A stretch of DNA of 64,000 bases from NCBI RefSeq assembly GCF_009389715.1, contig NC_052397.1:14084129-14148128 (forward strand), given 5' to 3'. A program made the translations under genes and the position numbers. Every line of letters starts with the position of its first letter. Within the stretch, counting starts at the first letter, position 1. The notes under the pieces are model-generated. The model worked only from the letters and a program-made list of their open reading frames with translations, did no database searches and was not told the origin of the DNA. The DNA comes from Phoenix dactylifera (lineage: Eukaryota > Streptophyta > Magnoliopsida > Arecales > Arecaceae). Positions 52,527 to 64,000 of this stretch are shown piece by piece.

Positions 52527-53611
52527 TCATTGTTCAGGCCGAGACCCATACAACTTGGCAAAACGCCAACACACAAAGAAAAGAACAAAAATACAGAAGG
52601 TCAGCTTGGAGAACCCCCGGGTCGGAACGCCGGGCACGTCCGCAGGGGGTAGGGAGGCGGTTGGAGAATCAGCAGGCAATGGCGCCGGAGAGGAGTCTAG
52701 AAGAGAGACCCCACTCAGGTCAATCCCGGGGTATTTGGCCGACACCCTTGCCAAGCCTTCATCGAAGCCTAAGACAAAGGAGTCGGACCCCGCATCCGAC
52801 ATGCACGGCACGAACTCATCGGACCGACGATAGGCCTGTACCGCCTCCGACATGTCGACGAATGAACTCGGCGGACTGACGATAGGCCTGTACCGCCAGA
52901 CGCCCGATTTCCGCGCTCTTCTCGGCCAGCGCCGCCTCTGCTCGCTCCGCGTAATCTGAGCTTTTGCCTCCATGACCTTCGCCACAATTCCAGTCGTCCG
53001 CCTCGGAGGAGACCCTCAGCAGATCAGCCCGAGCCTCCTTGTGCTTCGGCCATCGGCAGCAATGCGAGCAGCCTCGGCCTCCTCCAAGCGCGAACGAAGC
53101 TCCTGGTCGCTCGCGCGGGACTCCTCCAAGACCGACTCCAATTCGCCCAGCTTGGCTTCAAGAGACCGGGTTCGGTTGCGGGGCGTTGTCGGCTGACTGC
53201 CGGGCCTTCTCCCACCTCTCCCGAAAGTCGGCAGCCTTCCGGGACTGCTGTTCGGCCCGCTCCTCGCCTTCCTGATCTCGCTTTCGAGACCCGAGGCAAC
53301 CTTAGTTGCTCCTGAGCCTCAACAGTTGGCCTCTCGAGGGCGACGAAGCCGAGTGCCCGCTCTTCGGCACCTGGAGCCTCGTCTCGAGGTCCCTGGTCGT
53401 CCTCCCCGCGCAGGCCTGGCCTCCCTCCTCTACTGCTTTCAGTCGGCTCTCGGCCCTCGCCAGGAGCCTCGCCTGTTTCCTCGTGGCTCTCCTCCAGACG
53501 AATCATGTACTGGGCGAGCTAAAGATAGGAAAAATGAGAGCGTCAGACGGGGAATCAATAGAACTTATAAGTGGCAGAAGCGACCAAAAGAACACTCACC
53601 GACATAAGACA
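52527..53611 (-). pseudogene. Antisense gene of the Tat element, 3' part (decayed)
   Basis: Minus-strand exons run from a donor next to the copia insertion (exon end at about 53598) through an intron (acceptor at 53519-53520, CTTTAG) into LAQYMIRLEESHEE. A coiled-coil-like region with many charged residues follows, then YRRSDEFVPCMSDAGSDSFV, LGFDEGLARVSAKYPGIDLS and a proline-rich end at 52527. The last block is, to my knowledge, a recurring feature of the antisense ORF of Tat elements. Several frameshifts and a 40-bp tandem duplication (GACGATAGGCCTGTACCGCC at 52828 and 52872) disturb it. The function of this protein is unknown. Confidence 0.6.
53607..53611. repeat. Target duplication of the copia element, left copy
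   Basis: AGACA here and at 63073-63077, immediately outside the TG...CA ends of the element. Confidence 0.85.
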
Positions 53612-56419
53612 TGAAAGTGGGGAGTCTCCACTCCTACATGAGTTCGGGTCCTATTAAAATAGGGTGACACCATGTATAACCTATCAGAGCACGCATCTCT
53701 ATACGCCCCCGGTGGAGAGCCACGCTTCGTCACACGATCACGCGTGAGAGTTCCCGGAAATTGGATAGTCTCCACTAATCCTTTGCTCTGATACCACTGA
53801 AAGTGAATCCTAGTTCTTCGGGTGTAAGCATGCGGATTTTTTTTTTTTTTTTAAACCATGGCTGAACCTGATCGGGTTGCCTACGTACCCCTTCAATAAG
53901 GGGGATCAAGCCATACGTAGTTCTTTTTAAGTTTTTAAAACGCAGCGGAAAAATCGAATCAAACAATTTAATTCATGCATGCTTACAAGATCAATCTAGA
54001 AATCAGCACCTTAAGAACACATAGGATTATGCCGGAATCGTTAAACATTATGCTAAAACTTTCATGCATGATTAACTATCAGATCTGAAACTTAAGAACT
54101 CTATTCCGATTAATCTCTGAAAATCCATTGAATGGATTCTGGAGATATCTCCGTGAGGAGCCCCAAAAGAGGGTAAAACCTCGGAGAATCAGACCTAGAT
54201 CTTGACACCATAGTAAAAGATTAATGTAGGATTAATACCTTTTATGATGGATGAAACTTGTGGAATCTGATCCTTGACTTCGCAGCCACGCACACGAATG
54301 GCCTCTACGAGAAGTCCACGCGAAGTTCCTGAAGAGATCCATCCTGCGGAAGTGCTAGCTTGCGCAGAATTTCTTGAGGCTGAAATTTGATCTTCCAAAC
54401 ACTATCAACTTTTGATCCGCCTTCTTGGAAGAACTTGGAGGAAAGGTTTAAAGGGGATTGAAGAGGACTTAGATCTGATCTAAAGACTCTTATCAGGGAC
54501 CCCTAACACTAATGGCGCGATGGACTTAGAGAAGGAAGAAGTCAGCTAGATTGAATGCAGAATTTTTCCATGCATGAACTAGGGTTCCTCTCTTTTCTTT
54601 TCCCTTTTTTTCTTCTTTTTCTCTCTTTTTTCCTTGAATTCGACCACCAGATGATGGAGGTCCTTTTAATGTTGCTCTCCTACCTAACTTCATGCCAACC
54701 ATCCCATATTTGTGGAGGATTTTGTGGGGTTTTGAATTTTGAATTCAAAATTCAAGTTCATGTGCCATTACATGATGAAGCTTGATCTAATCTAAACCAT
54801 TCATCATGTTGCCACTTCCCTCTTTCCAATTTCGAAATTTCCATGCCCCTAATCAGATTAGAGGGTCACGTGGTGATTTTGTGGTGATTAAATTCGAAAT
54901 TCAACCTTAATTAGAAGTGAGATAAAGATAAGGATGGCATATGTCATGAAGAGAGAGAATTTGATCTTATCCAATTCTTTTCATGAATTTATCTCTCCAT
55001 TTCGACCCATCTAATGATGAAAGAGGTCCCTGATGTTGCCAAGTGTCCCATGGCACCATTAAATAAATTAAATTAATTTTTAATCATATTAAAAATCAAT
55101 TTATGGCGCCATGCATGGATATGTGACAAGTGGATTTCAAGATCCGAATAGTTTCAGATCAAACCCATTTAATTTAATTAAATCCTAACAATTAGAATGA
55201 TTCAATTACCATGGGTTGAACCTAATCCAATTAGGTCAATCCCTAATTAAGCACAAATTTAATCTAATTTAATTTGGTCAGCCTAAGTCCTCTTGATTCA
55301 GACCTAATCCAATCAGGTCAAAACCCTGATTGAGCCCAGAATTGAATCTAATTCAATTTGGCTCATCCTTAGTCTAATTACTCAATCCAATTGAGTTCAT
55401 TAGCAATCTAATTACTAATTAATCCTCCGATAATTACTTTAATTATTTTATAAGATAATTTGTCCATCGAATTGACCAAATTACCCCTGAATGATTCTTA
55501 ATCATTCATCAGCCTTCTTGATCAATCAGGAATCTTCTATGCGTGTGACCTCATAGGTTCGAACTAAGCCGGTAGTATAGGAACGACTTCTACACTAATC
55601 GATGTGACCATCTAGCAATGGTACCCGACGTCCAAATAGGCCGAATATATGCGAAGCAAATATTCTGGAACCCTGAACTATGGTTACTGTATAATTCAAT
55701 CCCTTTGACTCTTAATGCCAGGATGACTTAGAGCTCACTGTCAACCCTATAATTAGTACATCCATTATGTGATTAACTTTAGATATCCCGTGACTCCTCA
55801 CTGAGATTACCCTGGCCAAGGTTTTGCTAAATTAGTCACAAGACATTATCTCCTGTTTGCAGGAGGGGTCAATTCCATCTTGACTCACAACTGACTACGC
55901 AAGTTACTTGACTGCACCCAGTGACCTTCCGTCACTGAATTAGAAATTCATGTAGTCCGGTACCAAGTACAGTGAGTTGCTTGCTAGTCACAGGTTGCGG
56001 TCTCAGGTCAGAGGGCCAAACTTATACCCATATCCACTCGGAACATCTCTCGACAGTAGAGCGTTCCGGAATTGGTCACGCTCAGTGAAATGTACTCCTA
56101 CACTTCACCTGTATGGCATACCAGTGTCTCCACACTCCTTGGTTAAGAGGACAACCAACGTATATGTCACACAACGACCTAATCTCGATAATGTTGTCGT
56201 CCTAGTAACAACATATCATTTGGTCGCGAACAAGTTTAAGGACTCAAAGATAAATCCTCCTTTATCATAACATAAGTCCTAAGGACTTCATCATATAAGA
56301 GTTCATTTGAAGATGAAATGATGAATAATGCCAAATAATACTTTATTAATTTGTCAATTTATTTACAATATTCATCATCAATATGCTGACGATTGACATT
56401 TAGGATACAATTCCCAACA
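53612..56419 (-). repeat. 3' LTR of the copia element (2808 bp)
   Basis: It begins TGAAAGTGGGGAGTCTCC (plus strand) and ends ATACAATTCCCAACA. The first 186 bp end with an internal PBS-like GCTCTGATACCA (53785-53796), followed by a second LTR-like start TGAAAGTG at 53798. The segment 53814-55070 is absent from the other LTR. Confidence 0.85.
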
Positions 56420-56429
56420 ACTCCCACTT
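56420..56429 (-). promoter_or_regulatory. Polypurine tract of the copia element
   Basis: AAGTGGGAGT on the minus strand directly before the 3' LTR, as is typical for copia elements. Confidence 0.75.
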
Positions 56430-56432
56430 AGC

Positions 56433-59400
56433 CTAAAGCCAATCGGCACAGTATCTAATACCCATCTTCGACTTGTGTTCGTTGAACTCTTTGATGCCGA
56501 GGACTTTGGTAAATGGGTCAGCCAGATTTTCTTTTGTGTCAATCTTCTGAAGATCAATATCACCTCGTTCTATAATCTCTCGAACCAGGTGATAACGTCG
56601 CAGAATATGCTTGGTCCGCTGATGTGCTTTAGGTTCCTTTGCCTGAGCTATGGCTCCAGTGTTATCACAAAATATAGGAACTGGACCATCAATGGAAGGT
56701 GCCACTCCCAGCTCGGTGATGAACTTGCGCAACCATACGGCTTCCTTGGCTGCATCAGATGCTGCAATGTATTCTGCTTCACATGTAGAATCTGCCACTG
56801 TATGCTGCTTGGAACTCTTCCAGCAGATGGCCCCACCCTTAAGAGTGAAAGATATATCCCGACACGCTCTTGCTATCATCTTGATCTGACTGAAAACTTG
56901 AATCGGTATATCCCTCAAGTTTTAAGTCAGAATCACCATAGACAAGCCACTGATCTTTAGTATTTCTCAAATACTTAAGGATGGTTTTGACAACCTTCCA
57001 GTGGTTGCTACCTGGATCAGACTGGTATCTACTCCACTACTCCTAGTGAGTATGCCACGTCTGGTCTAGTACATCTCATGGCATACATTATAGATCCCAC
57101 TGCCGAAGCATATGGAATTCTATCCATAGTCTCTCTTTCTTGAGAGGTTGTCGGACAATCCCTTTTAGAGAGGTTAATTCCATGGCCCATTGGAAGATAG
57201 CCTTTCTTGGAATTAATCATACTGAACCTTTTCAGTATAGTATCAATGTATGTGGATTGGGATAATCCAAGCAATCTTCTAGATCTATCTCTATAGATCT
57301 TCATCCCTAGGATGTAAGATGCTTCTTCCAAATCCTTCATGGCAAATTGAGATGATAGCCAAACCTTTATTCCTTGTAATGCAGGAATGTCATTCCCGAT
57401 TAAAAGAATGTCATCCACATACAAAACAAGAAATATAATAACTGAACCATTTGCCCATTTATAAATGCAAGGTTCCTCTTCATTCTTAATGAAGCCATAT
57501 GATTTGATCACCTTATCAAATCGTATGTTCCAACTCCGTGAAGCTTGCTTTAATCCATAAATGGATTTTTGAAGCTTGCACACCTTAGACTCATCTGCAG
57601 ATATAAAACCTTCAGGTTGCATCATATACACCTCTTCTTCTAAATCTCCATTTAGAAAAGCGGTTTTAACATCCATCTGCCAGATTTCATAATCTAAGTG
57701 TGCTGCTATCGCAAGCATAATCCGAATGGATTTGAGCATTGCCACAGGAGAAAACGTCTCGTCATAGTCAATACCATAACGTTGACGATATCCCTTGGCA
57801 ACCAGACGGGCTTTATAGGTCTCTACTTTTCCGTCTGCGCCCCGTTTTCTTTTGAAAATCCACTTACACCCTATGGGTTTAATCCCTTCGGGTGGGTCAA
57901 CTAATGTCCATACATCATTGACCTTCATGGATTCCATTTCGGATTGCATGGCTCCAAGCCATGCATCAGAGTCATGCCTCTGCATAGCATCCATATAGGT
58001 GATCGGATCCTCATTGTTTTCATCAAGTTCGACAGGATCCCCGTCCTGGACCAAGAAACCGTAGTATCTGTCCGGCTGACGTGGTACTCTACCTGATCGC
58101 CTTAATGGTGCATCTAAGATGGGTTCTGGATCTGATCTAATCAAATCTGACTCAACTAGTTCAGTAGATGGTGTCGGATCTTCTACATGTTGAACTTCCC
58201 TAAGCTCAACATTAGAGCTTTTAGTTCCTTCACTAAGGAATTCTTTCTCTAAGAAAACAGCTCTATTGCTTACGAATAACTTTTGTTCTTCAGCAAAGTA
58301 GAAGTAATATCCTTTAGTTTCTTTAGGATAACCAACAAAGAAACATTTGTCAGACTTGGGTTCAAGTTTGTCTGTCTTCAAACGTTTGACATATGCTGGA
58401 CACCCCCAAACCCTAAGGTGAGACAGCATTGGCTTACGTCCAGTCCACATCTCATGTGGTGTTTTATTTACAGACTTACTTGGAACCTTATTTAGAATGT
58501 AGCAGGCTGACTCAAGTGCATATCCCCAAAAGGATATGGGCAGACTTGCAAACCCCATCATGGATCGAACCATGTCTAACAGAGTTCGATTTCTTCTTTC
58601 TGATACACCGTTATACTGTGGTGTACCAGGAGGAGTCCATTGGGAGAGAATCCCATTCTCTCCTAAATATGTCAAAAACTCATTGGAAAGGTATTCGCCT
58701 CCTCGATCTGATCGAAGAGTTTTAATACTCTTTCCAGTTTGTTTTTCTACTTCATTACGATACAATTTGAACATTTCAAATGCTTCAGATTTATGTCTCA
58801 TTAAATAGACATAACCATACCTAGAAAGGTCGTCTGTAAACGTAATGAAATATGAATACCCACCTCTAGCATCTGTGCTTATTGGCCCACATACATCAGA
58901 ATGTACAAGGGTCAATAAATCACTGGCTCGTTCACCTTTTCCGGTAAAAGGTGATTTGGTCATCTTACCAAGAAGACATGACTCACAGGTTGTCAATGAT
59001 TCACAATCATTAACATTGAGGATTCCCTCTTTACTTAACCTGTTCATCCTGTTCTTGTTAATATGACCTAGCCTATGATGCCAAAGGTAGACATCCGTGA
59101 CATTATCTATTCTAGGACGCTTACTTGACGTGTACATTACATTAACAGGTTGTGATAACAAGTAGATGCCATTGCTCAATTGTCCATTCATTACAGTAAC
59201 ACCATTCATAATGATATCACAAGAATATTTCTTTATTGAAATTTCATAACCGTTCATGGCCAAAAGGCCTACGGAAATTATATTCAATAAGAATGCAGGA
59301 CAATAGTGACAATCACTCAAGACAACTACATGAGAATTGAAAACAAGTTTGAGATTTCCTAAAGCTAGAACTGGAACAGATCTTCCATCTCCAACATTCA

Positions 59401-59791
59401 GGAATCTCTCGCTGTTTTCAAATCTCTCATTGACCTGAAGTCCTTGCAATGAATTGCATATATTAAACGGACTTCCAGTATCTAATACCCAGGTTGAATT
59501 ATCACATATAGAGAAATTACAAGGTGTTATCATATAAATACCTTGATCAGCAACTGATTGCCCTTTTCTCTTGCTTAGCCTGTTCGGGTCAAGTGAGGTA
59601 AGGTACTGAGGACAATTCCTCTTCCAATGCCCCTGCTTCTTACAATAGAAGCATTCTGCCTGACTTTGGTCATCCTTAATCCTTTTGGTCTGACTATGCT
59701 GAGTTTTCAGCTTTCTATACCAATTATTGAAGTTGGGACTAGTCAACTTGTCATTATCCAATAATGAGCGAAGTGACAAACTTGTGGTCAT
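56433..59791 (-). pseudogene. Copia gag-pol with truncated gag and two frameshifts
   Basis: From ATG 59791 (MTTSLSLRSLLDNDKLTSPN) the gag N-terminus runs only to about FNNWYRKLK. It then jumps to a linker and the zinc knuckle CFYCKKQGHWKRNC, so most of the gag domain is missing. Pol follows: protease WVLDTGSPFNIC; integrase HHCC (HHRLGH ... CESCLLGK), D in HSDVCGP, D in LRSDRGGEY and E in GVSERRNRTLLD; RT with KWIFKRKRGADGKVETYKAR, DVKTAFLNG, KSIYGLKQASRSWN and YVDDILLIGND. RNase H continues after a frameshift at about 57030 (extra G) and another near 56850, with ICWKSSKQHTVADSTCEAEY and TKHILRRYHLVRE, to the stop at 56433. All catalytic residues I looked for are present. Confidence 0.85.
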
Positions 59792-61496
59792 TTCTACATA
59801 AAAGAAAATTTGGCTATTAGTATATGAATTGACTAAACACAGTAGACTTGGACTTTAGTCTAAAGATACTCCCACTATTTTATACAAATTGGTAGCCTCT
59901 ACCTCCAATTCGAAAAATTACTCCTAATTCTTTAGTGGGCACTAGAACCCAATAGATCGCATATAGGCCCGAGTGTGGCTCGGCTAACCCATATGCACCT
60001 ATTGGTAGGTTCTAAACCAGTTGCTTCACCAAGCAACTTCTAGTGATAATTTTGCCCTAGGTTCTTCGGCAGGCGTGTGGCGCCTCCACCGAATACCCTA
60101 GTCAGGTCCAACCATTAAATGATAGGGTTAAGTCTAATCAACTAATAGACGACCAAGCCCGAGTGTGGCTCGGCTCACCTGACCGCCTATTGAAGGTACA
60201 CTTAACTCATCATATATTGAATGACAATTCCAATGCTTGATAAGTACCAGGCGTGTCGCGCCTCCAATAATTATCAAAACATTGGACCCATTATCACCCA
60301 ACTTAATGGGAGGCTATGACCTAGTTATCCCCATAACCATTTCATTTTAAGGACCTAATAATTTTAGAGGATTTCATAATTAGGATAGATGAGAAGATCC
60401 GGTTAGTCTAATTTCTCCCACTGACTTCACCAAATCAGATTAGACTCAAACCGGTTAAGGAGACACCTAAATCAGTCAAACTGATTTTCCTTATAGGCAT
60501 GGGCTAACTCGAATCATTAAGTGATCCAATCAAAATGTGATTGACCATGTCGGCCAGGTAAGTGAGATCGGTGGAAGGGATATGCCATTAACTCGGCAAA
60601 GACGAATCAGTGCGAGTAGCTCCCAATTAAAAACCACCGGTCAAAACTGCCAAACTTACCTTAGACACCGACTGGTTAATCAATTTCGATTTGATTACTC
60701 AAATGACTCGGGCTACACCTCTGAGCCTAAATCAAGTTCCATCTTGGTCTAATCAAAGACATGGACTTGATCCATCTACAACTATTGTAAATTGATCTAG
60801 AATTTTCTTGACCTAATCTAGTTACTACTTAATTAGATTTGATCAATTAATTCTATTTGTCCATGTATGATTCTAACCTTAGGTCTAACCCAATCCTAGG
60901 AACTTGATTCAAGCTAACCCATATGCCCAAAGAATTATGCAATGTCAATTAATTGAGTTACAATTCTATTTCATAACACTTAATTCTCAATTAAGTTTAG
61001 ACTTATGAAAGTTTTGATCATTGCATATTTCTTTTTAATTACATATTAATTACAATCTTTCAGTTCTTAAAACATATTTTCAGATCTGAGTTTTTGTAAT
61101 TAATCACATGTAATCAGATTAAATTCATGTTTAAGTCATTATATTTAATGTTCATGCATCACATATACATAACAACATGAATTAATACAAACAACATACA
61201 TCTTATGTATTTGTTTTTTCACTTTTATTTTCAGATCTGATTTGTTCATTAAAATCAGAGATCATATGAATCATAAATTTTATTTAGATCTAATCTAAAC
61301 AATATTATGATTTCAGATTTATTTATGTTACAAATCTTAACACAAACATGCATCATATGCATTCAAAATTTCAGATCTAGTTAATCATGCATAATCAGCA
61401 ATTAAATCAATCATAAAAAATACTTTAGATCTAATCTAAGCATGCTCATGATTTCAGATTTAATTACAAGAATTAAAACATAAAAGTTTAAACATG
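59792..61496 (-). other. Long copia leader with four hairpin motifs
   Basis: A 1.7-kb non-coding leader between PBS and gag. Stem-loops with five-base stems occur at 59969-59983, 60071-60085, 60159-60173 and 60249-60263; in element sense the loop is CCACA in three and CGACA in the fourth. The rest is AT-rich and has no ORF of note. Confidence 0.65.
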
Positions 61497-61514
61497 AACC
61501 TGGCTCTGATACTA
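61497..61514 (-). promoter_or_regulatory. Primer-binding site of the copia element
   Basis: The minus strand reads TAGTATCAGAGCCAGGTT, one base off the complement of the plant initiator-Met tRNA 3' end (TGGTATCAGAGCCAGGTT). It lies one base from the 5' LTR. Confidence 0.8.
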
Positions 61515-61515
61515 C

Positions 61516-63072
61516 TGAAAGTGGGGAGTCTCCACTCCTACATGAGTTCGGTCCTATTAAAAATAGGGTGACACCCATGTATACCTATCAGAGCACGCAT
61601 CTCTATACGCCCCCGGGTGGAGAGCCACGCTTCGTCACACGATCACGCGTGAGAGTTCCCGGAAATCGGATAGTCTCCACTAATCCTTTGCTCTGATACC
61701 ACTGAAAGTGGGGAGTCTAAATTAATTTTTAATCATATTAAAAATCAATTTATGGCGCCATGCATGGATATGTGACAAGTGGATTTCAAGATCCGAATAG
61801 TTTCAGATCAAACCCATTTAATTTAATTAAATCCTAACAATTAGAATGATTCAATTACCATGGGTTGAACCTAATCCAATTAGGTCAATCCCTAATTAAA
61901 CACAAATTTAATCTAATTTAATTTGGTCAACCTAAGTCCTCTTGATTCAGACCTAATCCAATCATGTCAAAAACCCTGATTGAGCCCAGAATTGAGTCTA
62001 ATTCAATTTGGCTCATCCTTAGTTTAATTACTCAATCCAATTGAGTTCATTAGCAATCTAATTACTAATTAATCCTCCGATAATTACTTTAATTATTTTA
62101 TAAGATAATTTGTCAATCGAATTGACCAAATTACCCCTGAATGATTCTTAATCATTCATCAGCCTTCTTGATCAATCAGGAATCTTCTATGCGTGTGACC
62201 TCATAGGTTCGAACCTAAGCCGGTAGTATAGGAACGACTTCCTACACTAATCGATGTGACCATCTAGCAATGGTACCCGACGTCCGAATAGGCCGAATAT
62301 ATGCGAAGCAAATATTCTGGAACCCTGAACTATGGTTACTGTATAATTCAATCCCTTTGACTCTTAATGCCAGGATGACTTAGAGCTCACTGTCAACCCT
62401 ATAATTAGTACATCCATTATGTGATTAACTTTAGATATCCCGTGACTCCTCACTGAGATTACCCTGGCCAAGGTTTTGCTAAATTAGTCACAAGACATTA
62501 TCTCCTGTTTGCAGGAGGGGTCAATTCCATCTTGACTCACAACTGACTACGCAAGTACTTGACTGCACCCAGTGACCTTCCGTCACTGAATTAGAAATTC
62601 AGGTAGTCCGGTACCAAAGTACAGTGAGTTGCTTGCTAGTCACAGGTTGCGGTCTCAGGTCAGAGGGCCAAATTTATACCCATATCCACTCGGAACATCT
62701 CTCGACAGTAGAGCGTTCCGGAATTGGTCACGCTCAGTGAAATGTACTCCTACACTTCACCTGTATGGCATACCAGTGTCTCCACACTCCTTGGTTAAGA
62801 GGACAACCAACGTATATGTCACACAACGACCTAATCTCGATAATGTTGTCGTCCTAGTAACAACATATCATTTGGTCGCGAACAAGTTTAAGGACTCAAA
62901 GATAAATCCTCCTTTATCATAACATAAGTCCTAAGGACTTCATCATATAAGAGTTCATTTGAAGATGAAATGATGAATAATGCCAAATAATACTTTATTA
63001 ATTTGTCAATTTATTTACAATATTCAATCATCAATATGCTGACGATTGACATTTAGGATACAATTCCCAACA
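61516..63072 (-). repeat. 5' LTR of the copia element (1557 bp, internally deleted)
   Basis: It shares the first 187 bp and the last ~1350 bp with the 3' LTR. Between them is only a 16-bp copy of the LTR start (TGAAAGTGGGGAGTCT, 61703-61718), joined directly to AAATTAATTTTTAATC. The 1.26-kb middle of the other LTR is missing. Confidence 0.85.
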
Positions 63073-64000
63073 AGACAGACGCAGCTGGCAGCCCCGACGT
63101 CAGAGATCCTCATCTGCCGGACCTGCCTACGGTCCTTCTCCAGCAGCACCGTCTCGATGAGGTTTCGGGCGCCGGCGAAAGTGAAGGCCGACCCCGACTT
63201 CGCCCCGGAGCCGGACGGTGGTTCTACAGCCTTACCCTTACCCATCGCTTGGGGAAGAGTCATGCTGACCGTGCTCGGGGCGGGGGCCGCTCCAGGAATC
63301 GACAGGGTCCCGCTTGGCCGGGGCCTCGGCGCGCCCCTCCTTCTCGTGTCATCCGAAGCCGACCGAGTCGAAGGTCGGGTTGGGGACCGATCGCGTCCAA
63401 CCCGGCCGTCTCGGGCACGCTCGGATGACACCTCCGGAATAACGGTAGTCTCATCACCGGAGGGCTGATACAGCGCCAACTGTCGGTCCGATCCCGCGGC
63501 GTCCCCCTGATCGGTGGGTCCGGACCCGTCTGTCGGCGTCGGAGTCGCCTGCTGGCGGGACTTCTTCGCCGGTGGGACCCCGCTCGGAGGAGTCCGTTTC
63601 TTCCTCCGGACCGCTTCCAGTAGGGACGTCCTACCAACAGCCATCGCCTTGTCCGACCGCATGACGTCGTCGATTTCTGCAAAAAGGACGAGATGGTCGA
63701 AGACTGAGAAGCTGATGGAAAGAAGAAACGAAAGAGGAGAAAAAAGCTAAAAAAGAAGTGGTGGCGGGCTCACGGTCAGCGGGGACCGAGCTCAGGCCGA
63801 CGTTCACCAAGGTGTCCTCAGAAATAAGGCGAGACACCGGGGGGAGCCGGCCCTCGGCAACCAACCCCTTCAAGACGGCGACGCCTTCGGATTCCTCCCT
63901 CGACAACCTCGATAGGCCGATCGGGGACTTCATCGGCGTCTCCCAGGTTGCCCTGATTCCCCAAGAGGGATCTACGTCAATGAAAAAGAAACGCTCCTTC
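63073..64000 (-). pseudogene. Antisense gene of the Tat element, 5' part
   Basis: An upstream exon (64000-63774) encodes SREESEGVAVLKGLVAEGRL, PPVSRLISEDTLVNVGL and SSVPADR. An intron with donor GTGAGC and acceptor TTTTTGCAG spans 63773-63677. The next exon (63676-63073) begins EIDDVMRSDKAMAVGRT, has a basic KKRTPPSGVPPAKKSRQ segment and a disordered Ser/Pro-rich middle, and ends ETVLLEKDRRQVRQMRISDV then GAASCV, where the copia element cuts it. The rest of this exon and the downstream part are at 53611-52527. The start codon lies outside the window. Function unknown. Confidence 0.6.

Larger units (their letters stand above)
53612..63072 (-). mobile_element. Ty1/copia retrotransposon nested in the Tat antisense gene
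   Basis: LTRs of unequal length (2808 bp at 53612-56419, 1557 bp at 61516-63072) flank a minus-strand gag-pol. The ends are TGAAAG...CCCAACA with the duplication AGACA on both sides. An initiator-Met-tRNA PBS and a PPT are present. Gag has a large deletion and the RNase H part two frameshifts, so this copy is probably not autonomous. The LTRs are very similar where they align. Confidence 0.9.
34244..64000 (+). mobile_element. Large Tat-lineage Ty3/gypsy retrotransposon (nested, 3' end outside window)
   Basis: The order is LTR (34244-34921), PBS, gag, protease, RT, RNase H, second archaeal-type RNase H, integrase (resumed at 47718), tandem arrays (49880-52440) and a minus-strand gene (52527-64000, split). 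Two RNase H domains, an antisense gene and 3' tandem repeats are hallmarks of the Tat lineage (Ogre, Retand and Grande-like elements). Removing the two insertions (8.3 kb and 9.5 kb) leaves at least 12 kb. Several single-base frameshifts interrupt gag-pol. The 3' LTR and target duplication must lie beyond 64000. Confidence 0.8.

Noticed and set aside
55977..62922. An almost identical 97-codon open frame at 55977-56270 and 62629-62922
   Set aside because: The two copies lie at matching positions in the two copia LTRs; the identity reflects LTR duplication, not a conserved gene.

Overview
The window is nuclear DNA of a flowering plant, most likely a monocot. Genes are sparse and have spliceosomal introns with GT..AG borders. 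Gene 5' ends are very GC-rich next to AT-rich introns and intergenic DNA, as in grasses and palms. About half of the window is transposable elements. I cannot name the species; a palm-like monocot is only a guess.

Layout. 1-913: right part of an LTR with a GAGCTCAGAAGGCTGCC-type tandem repeat. 1442-2984: frameshifted copy of a plant protein I cannot name. 3-10 kb: AT-rich DNA with small relics (5S-like repeats, an RNase H fragment, a foldback element). 10349-10856: WPP-domain (MAF1-like) gene with single-base frameshifts. 10.9-17.5 kb: AT-rich DNA with a copia RT relic and a second RNase H relic. 17571-19020 (minus): six-exon atypical bHLH transcription factor gene. 19304-25798: complete Mutator-like element with 9-bp TSD, carrying a transposase-OTU protease gene (plus), a convergent plant-mobile-domain gene (minus) and matching inverted arrays of a 33-bp palindromic repeat in the first intron at each end. 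27356-33307 (minus): two-exon membrane-protein gene whose 5.3-kb intron holds a 1-kb hAT element and a SINE-like repeat.

34244 to the right edge is one large Tat-lineage Ty3/gypsy element, broken by two later insertions. Its order is 5' LTR, PBS, gag, protease, RT, RNase H and a second archaeal-type RNase H, then integrase, two satellite-like arrays, and an intron-containing antisense gene; the 3' LTR lies outside. A minus-strand chromovirus (39394-47717, TSD GAAGT) sits just before the integrase zinc finger. A minus-strand Ty1/copia element (53612-63072, TSD AGACA) sits in an exon of the antisense gene.

The Mutator-like element is the most system-like locus: it combines excision machinery, a cysteine protease, a plant mobile domain protein and mirrored hairpin-forming arrays. 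Single-base frameshifts, mostly in homopolymers, run through otherwise conserved genes all over the window. Many may be assembly errors, so 'pseudogene' calls should be read with that in mind.
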